DNA of 6,833 bases. Source: an uncultured Clostridia bacterium. GTDB lineage: Bacteria > Bacillota > Clostridia > Christensenellales > DTU072. Shown here one piece after another: positions 1 through 5,965 of the stretch. A program made the translations under genes and the position numbers. Under the pieces are notes generated by a model that worked only from the letters and a program-made list of their open reading frames with translations, did not search any database and was not told the origin of the DNA. Positions within the stretch are counted from its first letter, which is position 1. Each line of letters opens with the position of its first letter. The stretch covers positions 1-6,833 of the forward strand of contig CAKQTC010000029.1 of NCBI GenBank assembly GCA_934274515.1, read 5' to 3'.

Positions 1-86
1 ATGGAAAAAGAATTCAAAACACTTTTGCGGAAAGTCTTTCTGGTTCTGGTGTCTGTTAGATATCGGGTTGTGAGCTGTTTCAACAT
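1..86 (-). CDS. Possible 5' end of a divergent gene, unrecognised
   Basis: On the minus strand an ATG at 86-84 opens a reading frame that stays open to the left edge (28 codons). It begins MLKQLTTRYLTDT and is rich in Lys, Arg and Thr. An AGAGGT sequence a few bases before the ATG could act as a weak Shine-Dalgarno. An in-frame stop lies a short way upstream, so the ATG would be the true start. I do not recognise the protein. The frame is too short for coding statistics, and no good Bacteroidota promoter (TTTG, about 20 bases, TAnnTTTG) is visible upstream on this strand. It could equally be non-coding sequence open by chance; a 34-codon plus-strand frame over 1-105 is no more convincing. Confidence 0.2.
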   Translation of the reverse strand, partial: MLKQLTTRYLTDTRTRKTFRKSVLNSFS

Positions 87-112
87 AGAGACCTCTGCGT
101 CTTAATTTACCT

Positions 113-132
113 CAAATCGCTCATTAGGATTT
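113..132. repeat. Near-repeat copy 1 (CAAATCG-CTCA-TTAGGATTT)
   Basis: This 20-base block matches positions 301-319 in the same orientation: CAAATCG and TTAGGATTT are identical in both copies, and only the 4-base versus 3-base centre differs (CTCA against ATG). The AAATC and GATTT ends also form a weak dyad with a 9-base spacer. It lies 27 bases upstream of the possible leftward start at 86. Two matching blocks in one control region suggest two binding sites for one regulator, but chance or remnant duplication cannot be excluded. Confidence 0.45.
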
Positions 133-285
133 CCCAATGTCGTACGGCAAGGAGAAATTCTAAATCCTTTTCTTAACCTACTTGAGCGGGTGGTTAAAAG
201 AGTCTTGTGCTCAACTGAGAATGTTATCGTGGATGTTTTGGGTGACTATTTATCCTGAAGCGGGGCATATATTTCATAAATCAAC

Positions 286-297
286 TTGAATATTCAA
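286..297. promoter_or_regulatory. 12-base perfect palindrome TTGAATATTCAA
   Basis: Perfect uninterrupted dyad in an AT-rich stretch, ending one base before the longer dyad at 299-322. It may be part of a compound operator upstream of the operon promoter. A 12-base palindrome can occur by chance in AT-rich DNA of this length, so on its own it is weak evidence. Confidence 0.25.
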
Positions 298-298
298 T

Positions 299-322
299 TA
301 CAAATCGATGTTAGGATTTGTA
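299..322. promoter_or_regulatory. Operator-like dyad TACAAATC-N8-GATTTGTA
   Basis: A perfect 8-base inverted repeat with an 8-base spacer, 24 bases in all, centred about 50 bases upstream of the -33 box. Its half-site spacing suits a dimeric DNA-binding protein on one face of the helix. The first gene of the operon encodes a Nudix regulator with a winged helix, so autoregulation through this or the 339-351 dyad is a reasonable inference. There is no T-tract after it, so it does not look like a terminator. Confidence 0.45.
301..319. repeat. Near-repeat copy 2 (CAAATCG-ATG-TTAGGATTT)
   Basis: Second copy of the block at 113-132, starting 188 bases further right and on the same strand. This copy is embedded in the longer perfect dyad at 299-322, so it is the better operator candidate of the two. 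It ends 40 bases before the -33 box of the operon promoter. Confidence 0.45.
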
Positions 323-338
323 CTAAAACACACATTGG

Positions 339-351
339 GGTAAAATTTACC
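339..351. promoter_or_regulatory. Operator-like palindrome GGTAAAATTTACC
   Basis: Perfect 6-1-6 palindrome ending 8 bases before the TTTG -33 box. This position would let a bound protein touch or block RNA polymerase. It is the second good candidate site for the winged-helix Nudix protein encoded just downstream. The sequence is seen directly; binding is inferred. Confidence 0.4.
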
Positions 352-359
352 ATAGATTA

Positions 360-391
360 TTTGCTTTTTCGAAACGGATGATGTATTTTTG
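360..391 (+). promoter_or_regulatory. Bacteroidota-type promoter of the operon
   Basis: TTTG at 360-363 and TATTTTTG at 384-391, separated by 20 bases, match the known Bacteroidota primary-sigma promoter pattern (TTTG, 19-21 bases, TAnnTTTG). Transcription would start near 398, leaving a leader of about 18 bases before the ATG at 417. The -7 box overlaps the upstream in-frame ATG codons at 378 and 381, so these precede the predicted transcript and cannot be the start codon. This is the only clear promoter seen ahead of the six-gene operon. Confidence 0.75.
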
Positions 392-416
392 CAGCGTAAA
401 AAATACTATAGACCAA

Positions 417-1109
417 ATGAAACAAGGAACTTATACATATAAATACCCTCATCCATCGGTCACTACCGACTGTGTGATATTCGGGTTTGACGGGACAAAG
501 CTACAAGTACTTCTTATAGAAAGAGGAATTGAGCCTTATAGAGGGAAATGGGCGTTTCCTGGTGGTTTTATCAAAATGGATGAATCTGCCGAAGAAGGAG
601 CACGCCGTGAACTAATGGAGGAGACAGGAATGGAGGCTGACTTCATGGAACAGTTTCATACATTCAGTGATCCTCAGCGTGATCCTCGTGAAAGAGTTAT
701 AACAATAGCCTATTATGCCCTTTGCAAGATACGGGATGTCAAAGGAGGCGATGATGCAGCCAAAGCAAGGTGGTTTGCGTTGGATGAAATACCTCAACTT
801 GCCTTTGACCATGACAGAATACTTCGATATGCAATCTCTATATTAAGAGAACGGATACATTTCCGTCCAATCGGATTTGATTTGTTGCCTGAAAAATTCA
901 CTATGAAAGAGCTTCAGGCTTTATACGAAGCAATACTGAATGTGAAATTTGATAGGAGCAATTTCGCCAAAAAGATGAACTCACTCAACATCTTAACAAT
1001 GTTGGATGAAACGATCTGGCCTACCGCCAAACGCGAGGCACATTTATATAGTTTTAATAAAGGGAGTTATAACGAAATGAAGCAAAAAGGCTTTCGCCTT
1101 GAATTCTAA
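417..1109 (+). CDS. NrtR-type Nudix transcriptional regulator with winged-helix C-terminus
   Basis: The product is 230 residues from the ATG at 417. This start is preferred over the ATGs at 378/381 because the promoter -7 box covers them, and because MKQGTYTY leads straight into the Nudix fold. Residues about 10-145 are a Nudix domain. The Nudix box at 50-72 is complete (G50, E56, then R64-E65-L66, E68-E69, G71). Residues about 155-230 match the winged-helix region of NrtR/AraR-like regulators (LLPEKFTMKELQALYEAIL, then a KGFRLEF end). Known members bind ADP-ribose or other nucleotides or sugars and control NAD or sugar genes; some have degenerate Nudix boxes and do not hydrolyse. Here an intact box suggests hydrolysis is possible. 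There is no Shine-Dalgarno, as is usual in Bacteroidota. As first gene, beside an ADP-ribosylglycohydrolase, it probably autoregulates the operon. Family assignment is firm; ligand is inferred. Confidence 0.88.
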   Translation: MKQGTYTYKYPHPSVTTDCVIFGFDGTKLQVLLIERGIEPYRGKWAFPGGFIKMDESAEEGARRELMEETGMEADFMEQFHTFSDPQRDPRERVITIAYYALCKIRDVKGGDDAAKARWFALDEIPQLAFDHDRILRYAISILRERIHFRPIGFDLLPEKFTMKELQALYEAILNVKFDRSNFAKKMNSLNILTMLDETIWPTAKREAHLYSFNKGSYNEMKQKGFRLEF

Positions 1110-1113
1110 TAAC

Positions 1114-1120
1114 GGAGGAG
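1114..1120 (+). promoter_or_regulatory. Strong Shine-Dalgarno GGAGGAG before the glycohydrolase gene
   Basis: GGAGG ends five bases before the ATG at 1124. Such a strong site is uncommon in Bacteroidota, and no other start in this window has one. It fixes the start codon and suggests independent, efficient translation of the glycohydrolase, whereas the downstream genes overlap and depend more on coupling. Confidence 0.6.
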
Positions 1121-1123
1121 AAT

Positions 1124-2386
1124 ATGATTGGTAGCGTTATTGGTGATGTTGCAGGTAGCTTTTACGAGTTTTGTAACACAAAATCGAAAAATTTCGAGTT
1201 CATTTCAGAAAGAAGCAGGTTCACAGATGATAGTGTTCTGACAACGGCTACGGCAGACTGGCTTCTGCACGGAGGCAAATGTGGAACTTACTATGCAGAT
1301 TGGGGCAATACGTTTCCATCCGCAGGCTACGGAGGAAGATTTCGTGACTGGATGTGGGGTATGGAACATAAAGGGTATGCAGAACCATACAATAGTTGTG
1401 GTAACGGTAGTGCTATGAGAATAGGCCCTGTTGGATGGGCGTTCAATACCATTGAAGAAACAATGGAAGCTGCAAAAACATCAGCAGAATGCACACATAA
1501 TCATCCAGAAGGTATCAAAGGAGCACAAGCTGTGGCTCTATGTATATATATGGCGAGAAACGGAGCTGCCAAGGAGGAGATAAGGAATAAAGTCACATCA
1601 ATGTTCTGTTATGACCTTAGTTTCACAATTGATAGCATCAGACCGGCATACGGATGGAATAGTGAGTTTGGTAATGGCGTTCTCTGTCAGGCAAGCGTAC
1701 CGCAAGCTATCGTTGCTTTCCTCGATGGTATTGACTTTGAGGATTGTGTCCGCAATGCCATAAGTATTGGTGGTGACAGTGATACAATTGCCTGTATTAC
1801 AGGTTCGATTGCAGAAGCTTTCTACGGAGTTCCTTATGATTTGCGACAGAAGGTCATGACGTTCTTGCCTGATAATATAAAATCTGTAATTTTTGAATTT
1901 GAGGAAAAGTATCAGGGCAAACAAGACGGGCGTGGGTCCATTGTACCCACCAAAAACAATTTCAGCAAGAGTAAGCCGCGGGTTTCAAAAGCTTACAATC
2001 TTCAGCGCTTTATCGATGCACAGGAATATAGTTACAATATAGCACTCGAAGAAATCAAGTCTGGTGGTAAGCGAAGCCATTGGATTTGGTATATCTTCCC
2101 TCAACAGAAAGGACTTGGACATAGCTATAATTCCGAATATTACGGACTGGATGGCGTAGAAGAAGCGAGAGCGTATCTAAATGACCCTATTCTCGGAACA
2201 AGACTTCGGGAGATTACGCAAGCGCTTCTTGCCCATAAAGGCCAAAGGACGATTCGCCAGTTAATGGGAAGCGGTATTGACGTGCTCAAGCTCAAGACAT
2301 CTATGAAACTGTTTGACAAGGTGTCACCTAACGATGTCTTTTCGGAAGTAATTGAAGCGTTTTTTGCAAAACCAAAATGCGAATGA
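1124..2386 (+). CDS. ADP-ribosylglycohydrolase fused to a DUF1810 domain
   Basis: A 420-residue cytoplasmic two-domain protein. Residues 1-263 form an ADP-ribosylglycohydrolase (DraG/ARH) domain with its metal-binding motifs intact: TDDS at 34-37 and GGDSDTIA at 216-223, plus GNGSAMRIG at 93-101 and HNHPEG at 125-130. Such enzymes use two Mg ions to cleave ADP-ribose from proteins or small molecules. A polar linker (about 264-289, rich in Lys, Ser and Asn) leads to a complete DUF1810 domain (about 291-416), marked by YNLQRFIDAQ, SHWIWYIFPQ at 318-327 and a GLG turn. DUF1810 has no established function that I know of; its fusion here suggests a role linked to ADP-ribose. The gene starts 14 bases after the Nudix regulator and its stop overlaps the dehydrogenase start. 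No truncation or missing key residue is seen. The substrate is unknown. Confidence 0.88.
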   Translation: MIGSVIGDVAGSFYEFCNTKSKNFEFISERSRFTDDSVLTTATADWLLHGGKCGTYYADWGNTFPSAGYGGRFRDWMWGMEHKGYAEPYNSCGNGSAMRIGPVGWAFNTIEETMEAAKTSAECTHNHPEGIKGAQAVALCIYMARNGAAKEEIRNKVTSMFCYDLSFTIDSIRPAYGWNSEFGNGVLCQASVPQAIVAFLDGIDFEDCVRNAISIGGDSDTIACITGSIAEAFYGVPYDLRQKVMTFLPDNIKSVIFEFEEKYQGKQDGRGSIVPTKNNFSKSKPRVSKAYNLQRFIDAQEYSYNIALEEIKSGGKRSHWIWYIFPQQKGLGHSYNSEYYGLDGVEEARAYLNDPILGTRLREITQALLAHKGQRTIRQLMGSGIDVLKLKTSMKLFDKVSPNDVFSEVIEAFFAKPKCE

Positions 2387-3309
2387 AAACCTGTATGAAG
2401 GCAATAAAGATAATAAAAGATATAGTTCGATATACAGAAGATGACAAGGTTCCTGCGTTGTCGCCTCTGCTCAATGTACTTGTAAAGGTGCATTATGCAG
2501 GAATTTGTAGGACTGATATAGGTGTTGCAAAAGGAGCAATAGACCATAAGGACGAAATCGTTTTGGGACATGAATTCTGTGGTACAATTGAAGGGTTTTA
2601 CAATGGCGAAACAGAATTTGAGGGATGGAAAGTCGGTATGGCTGTCGGTTGTAATCCCATGGTTTTCGGAGGAAAAGGCTCTGATGTCATGTGTGGCAAG
2701 GACTGTGATGGAGCATTTGCAGAATACATAGCAGTGCCAAGTTCTGCTCTTGTTGGAATTGCAAATCACCTTCTCTCTCCTCTTGGTGCATATCTGGAAC
2801 CTGTTGCAGCCGCTCTTGCTCCCCAAAGATTTCTGTCGGATTTATTTGCCAAAGATATCTGCGTTTTTGGAGACAATCGAATTGCTGAACTGACTTTGCA
2901 GGTTGCTCATTGCATGGGGCATAAAGAGGTTCGTCTGGTGAAGAATATTTCAAATTTGGGTACGTGTAACTATGATTGCATTATTGAAACAGAACCTCAA
3001 TACATCAACGAGTATATAGACGCATTGTGCCCAGGAGGAATCTTAATACTAAAATCTAGAGTTTTTACTCCTTGTGGATTGATTCTCAACAGTGTTGCCA
3101 TGAAAGAAATAAAAATTCAGGGAGCAAGATATGGCGACTTTAATGTTGCTTCTCACATATTGTCAGCAACATTTTCGGGTGTTGATAATGTTTTGTATAC
3201 AGATTCCCTTTTGGGTTCTGTTTACGATTTGTCCGATTTCGAATCAGCCTTCAATGAGGCACAAGAGAAAAATAGCAAAAAGATATTTTTTAGAATATGT
3301 GTGGAATAA
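2383..3309 (+). CDS. Zinc-type medium-chain dehydrogenase with degenerate Rossmann loop
   Basis: A 308-residue medium-chain dehydrogenase/reductase, shorter than the usual 340-350. Starts at 2377, 2383 and 2395 are all possible. I chose 2383 because its ATG overlaps the upstream TGA (ATGA), while 2395 (MKAIKI) also fits the family N-terminus. The catalytic zinc set looks present (C42 in GICRTD, H63-E64 in LGHEF, E139 in LEPVAAA). The usual four-cysteine structural zinc lobe is absent: only C90, C104 and C108 occur, in the wrong spacing. GAFAEYIAVP at 110-119 is typical. The NAD(P) loop, normally GxGxxG, reads G163-D-N-R-I-A168, losing two glycines, although PGGILIL and the family C-terminus remain. 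The reaction cannot be named: alcohol or polyol oxidation, or reduction of a pathway intermediate, are all possible. Context suggests a tailoring step in the pathway encoded downstream. Confidence 0.75.
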   Translation: MKTCMKAIKIIKDIVRYTEDDKVPALSPLLNVLVKVHYAGICRTDIGVAKGAIDHKDEIVLGHEFCGTIEGFYNGETEFEGWKVGMAVGCNPMVFGGKGSDVMCGKDCDGAFAEYIAVPSSALVGIANHLLSPLGAYLEPVAAALAPQRFLSDLFAKDICVFGDNRIAELTLQVAHCMGHKEVRLVKNISNLGTCNYDCIIETEPQYINEYIDALCPGGILILKSRVFTPCGLILNSVAMKEIKIQGARYGDFNVASHILSATFSGVDNVLYTDSLLGSVYDLSDFESAFNEAQEKNSKKIFFRICVE

Positions 3310-5225
3310 CAGCAATTTTCAGCAAAGGCAAAAGTCATCGCAAGCAAATGCTTAATACAGCCTTGAAGATATTGAAGCTGAGAGGACCTGATGAATATGG
3401 GATATGGGAAGATGATCTCGTATCTATAGGTCATCGTCGCCTATCTGTCATCGGTGTAAACAATGGCAAACAGCCAATTGCTTCTCATGGCGGAAATATT
3501 GTTGTCGCCTGCAATGGTGAGCTGTACGATTACAGAAAACTTCGCGATGAGTTTGTCGGTGACTATCAATTCAAAACAGATTCTGATAGTGAGATATTGA
3601 TACCATTATATCAGAAATATGGTATAGAGGGCATGATGGAATATCTCAACGGCGAGTTCGCATTTGTGCTCTACGACAAGCGCATTGATACATTATATGC
3701 TGTAAGGGATCGCTTTGGAATTAAGCCTCTTTGCTGGTTTTATGACTCCAAGCAAACGATAATTGCAAGTAAGGCAAAGGCTATAATGGCATGTGGAGTA
3801 AAGGCAGAATGGGACAATATCTCGTTGATGCAGTCTCTTTCCATGCACTACCAGCCTACAGACCGTACTATGTTTGCAAACATCAATCAAGTAGAGCCTG
3901 GTCACATACTGGTTTGTAAAAATGGAACAGTACCCAAGAAAATGAAGTACTGGGATATAAACTATCCTTTGGAAACTTCTTACAAACAGTTGACTTCTGT
4001 GGAGGAGAAAAAGTACATAGATGAATTTCATGATCTCTTGTTTGAATCCGTCAAAACAAGATTGACCTGTGATGTTCCTGTGTGTTGTCATCTGAGTGGA
4101 GGACTTGATTCAAGTACAATAGTAGGAATGATGAGCAAAATAAGGAACATTGGGCCAACCCATTGCTTCTCTGTTGTATTCCCGAACACAGATGCAAAGT
4201 ATGATGAAGATATACTTGCAACAGAAACTGTTGAACATATACAAGGAGTTATGCACAAGATTAAGATAAGCCAGAGGCAGATCATAGACAACTTATCTGA
4301 TGCGGTTTATCATAGTGAAGGATTGGCAGTTAATGGTCATTTGTCTTGTAAATATCTTTTAAATAAGGAAATAAGAAAAGAAGGATTCAAGGTCGCTCTG
4401 ACTGGTGAAGGTGCAGATGAGTGTCTTGCTGGCTATTCTCATCTGAGGAAAGATATTATAGCGAATCTCTCTTGTGCAGAGCGTGAGGAATTGACAAACA
4501 GACTGTACCAGACCAATTTGTCTATTACTGGCACGGAAATAGCACTCGGAAACACACTTGACTGCTCTGCGTTGGAACAGAAACTTGGTTATATCCCTTC
4601 TTTCTTACAAGCAAAAGCAAGTATCGGCTATAGAATGTATCAGTTTCTGAATGAGGACATGTTGCATGAGTGTAGTAGGCATGATTTCTTTAACGAACTT
4701 TTGTCCCATTACGAAATAGACAGTCAGCTGAGTGGCAGACATCCTGTTAACCAGTCGTTATATTTCTGGATAAAACTTACACTATGCAATTATATCCTTG
4801 GTACTCTTGGGGATGGTTGCGAAATGGCGTCGTCGATTGAAGGGAGACTTCCTTTCCTTGACCACAGACTGTTTGAGTATGCGGTCAGATTGCCAATGCA
4901 AATGAAGATAAAGGCATATACAAACGAGAAATATATTTTGAAAGAAGTTGCGAAACCATATATAACAGACAATGTATATAAGCGTCAGAAGCATCCTTTC
5001 CAGTCGCCTCCGCTTACCCGTTTTTTTTCGAAAGATGATTTTTGCCGCCTGAGAGATGAACTGACTGCATCGGATTTTGCAAATACAGGAATCTTTGACG
5101 CGGATAAGGTGGTAAAGCTTATAGATTCCGTTCCTTCCATGAGTGTGCTTGACCAAACCGTTTATGAACCAGTGATAATGTTGATGCTTACCATAAATCA
5201 CATGAACAACAGATTATTACGATGA
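3297..5225 (+). CDS. asnB: Glutamine-hydrolysing asparagine synthetase (AsnB family)
   Basis: A full-length 642-residue class II amidotransferase that transfers glutamine-derived ammonia to an ATP-activated carboxylate. The start is fixed by Cys2, the N-terminal nucleophile freed when Met1 is removed. The glutaminase domain (about 2-200) shows RGPD at 29-32, GHRRLS at 45-50, NGELYDY at 73-79, the DSDSE loop near 95-99 and RDRFGIKP at 137-144. The synthetase domain (about 235-600) shows the ATP-binding SGGLDSS at 267-273, GEGADE at 370-375 and EGRLPFLDHR. It is longer than E. coli AsnB (554) and nearer the size of B. subtilis AsnB. The start overlaps the dehydrogenase stop by 13 bases, and the stop overlaps the methyltransferase start (ATGA). 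AsnB homologues inside biosynthetic operons often form an amide on a pathway intermediate rather than housekeeping asparagine; both are possible here. Family is certain; the acceptor is inferred. Confidence 0.9.
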   Translation: MCGITAIFSKGKSHRKQMLNTALKILKLRGPDEYGIWEDDLVSIGHRRLSVIGVNNGKQPIASHGGNIVVACNGELYDYRKLRDEFVGDYQFKTDSDSEILIPLYQKYGIEGMMEYLNGEFAFVLYDKRIDTLYAVRDRFGIKPLCWFYDSKQTIIASKAKAIMACGVKAEWDNISLMQSLSMHYQPTDRTMFANINQVEPGHILVCKNGTVPKKMKYWDINYPLETSYKQLTSVEEKKYIDEFHDLLFESVKTRLTCDVPVCCHLSGGLDSSTIVGMMSKIRNIGPTHCFSVVFPNTDAKYDEDILATETVEHIQGVMHKIKISQRQIIDNLSDAVYHSEGLAVNGHLSCKYLLNKEIRKEGFKVALTGEGADECLAGYSHLRKDIIANLSCAEREELTNRLYQTNLSITGTEIALGNTLDCSALEQKLGYIPSFLQAKASIGYRMYQFLNEDMLHECSRHDFFNELLSHYEIDSQLSGRHPVNQSLYFWIKLTLCNYILGTLGDGCEMASSIEGRLPFLDHRLFEYAVRLPMQMKIKAYTNEKYILKEVAKPYITDNVYKRQKHPFQSPPLTRFFSKDDFCRLRDELTASDFANTGIFDADKVVKLIDSVPSMSVLDQTVYEPVIMLMLTINHMNNRLLR

Positions 5226-5965
5226 AACGAAATAAAGGACAATGGTGGTTAGACTTTTTCAGAGGAGATTTCTCTGAAGTAGTCCTAAATCAAAAGGTTC
5301 ATGAGACTATAGATTTCATGAAGCAAGTAGGAGAATTGACAGAAAATATGAACGTTTATGATCAGTGTTGTGGAAAAGGTTATCTTGCCCACGAATTTGA
5401 TAAAGCGTCGATGAATGTAATTGGTGTAGATTCTTCTGAGGAATATATTTTATATGCAAAGAATACGCTTGAATCAGAGAGAGCAACATTCCTTTTGGGT
5501 GATGCGAACGAGTTCATAAAAGAAGAATATTTTGATGTCTGCATCAACTGGAATACTAGTTTTGCTTATCACTCTGAAGACAAGGAGAATGAAAGAATGC
5601 TTATATCTTTTGGAAAAAACCTGAAAACAGGTGGACAGTTCTTCATTTGTACAATGAACCCACTCTTTATTAAGAAGCATTTCCAGAAATTCATTGTCAA
5701 GCAGATACCTTCCGAGAAGAGCTCGATAGTAACTATCCGCGAAAGTAGGATTGAAGATGAGATGATGAAATCTGATTGGCTGATTATCTATCCGGATGGA
5801 AAAAGAGAGACAAAGTACGGTCAAACCAAACTTTATTCTCTTGAGCAGTTCAGGGAAATGCTCTTACGAAATAACCTTGTTGTAGAAAAAGTATATGGGG
5901 ATATTGCCATGTCGCCATACGACGAAGATCATTCAAGTTTGATAATGTATGGACACAAAATTTGA
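5222..5965 (+). CDS. Class I SAM-dependent methyltransferase
   Basis: A 247-residue soluble methyltransferase. The opening W8-W9-x-x-F-F followed by a helix before motif I resembles small-molecule methyltransferases of the Methyltransf_25/11 type. Motif I reads D47-Q-C-C-G-K-G53 where many family members have D-x-G-C-G-x-G, so one glycine is replaced by Cys49. The acidic residue after strand 2 is D70 (VIGVD), GDA at 93-95 fits motif II, and FDVCINWNTSFAY at 104-116 corresponds to the strand 4 region. The substrate (N, O or C acceptor) cannot be read from sequence. Its start is coupled to asnB by a 4-base ATGA overlap and its end overlaps the adenylating gene by 17 bases, so it most likely methylates the product or an amino-acid precursor of this pathway. 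No truncation is visible. Confidence 0.82.
   Translation: MKRNKGQWWLDFFRGDFSEVVLNQKVHETIDFMKQVGELTENMNVYDQCCGKGYLAHEFDKASMNVIGVDSSEEYILYAKNTLESERATFLLGDANEFIKEEYFDVCINWNTSFAYHSEDKENERMLISFGKNLKTGGQFFICTMNPLFIKKHFQKFIVKQIPSEKSSIVTIRESRIEDEMMKSDWLIIYPDGKRETKYGQTKLYSLEQFREMLLRNNLVVEKVYGDIAMSPYDEDHSSLIMYGHKI

Larger units (their letters stand above)
87..359. other. Intergenic control region without a credible gene
   Basis: No frame on either strand in this stretch is long or protein-like. Instead it carries a near-repeated block (113-132 and 301-319), three perfect dyads close to the operon promoter (286-297, 299-322, 339-351), and two interleaved 6-base inverted repeats at 173-178/192-197 (TTAACC/GGTTAA) and 182-187/209-214 (TTGAGC/GCTCAA). 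Because the recognisable promoter lies downstream at 360-391, most of this DNA is probably upstream control sequence rather than leader RNA of the rightward operon. It could be leader RNA if a leftward gene starts at 86. Confidence 0.5.

Noticed and set aside
1..105. Plus-strand 34-codon frame beginning at base 1
   Set aside because: Short, no recognisable family, no visible upstream signal because it begins at the window edge, and it overlaps the slightly better minus-strand frame.
173..214. Interleaved inverted repeats TTAACC/GGTTAA and TTGAGC/GCTCAA that could form a pseudoknot or alternative hairpins
   Set aside because: Six-base stems of this kind are expected by chance in a few hundred bases, no known riboswitch features are recognised, and the region is probably not transcribed with the operon.
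87..377. Phase-variable (invertible) promoter as at Bacteroides surface-polysaccharide loci
   Set aside because: No long inverted repeats flank the promoter; the repeated block at 113 and 301 is direct, not inverted, and no invertase gene is visible.
1087..1100. AAGGC-TTTC-GCCTT hairpin at the end of the Nudix gene as a terminator
   Set aside because: Only a 5-base stem, no T-tract follows, it lies inside conserved coding sequence (KGFRLEF), and the next gene starts 14 bases after the stop.
2140..2826. Long minus-strand frame of 228 codons, plus others of 100-139 codons antisense to the operon
   Set aside because: They lie opposite genes with clear family motifs, have Cys/Ser/His-rich low-quality composition and match no family; they are shadows of the plus-strand genes.
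3285..3296. TATTTTTT before asnB as an internal promoter -7 box
   Set aside because: It lacks the final G of TAnnTTTG, and no TTTG -33 box was found at the right distance; the gene overlap argues for co-transcription.
5021..5028. Run of eight T inside asnB as a phase-variation tract
   Set aside because: The frame is intact, the run simply encodes Phe-Phe-Ser, and tracts of eight are not rare in AT-rich genes; no evidence of slippage.
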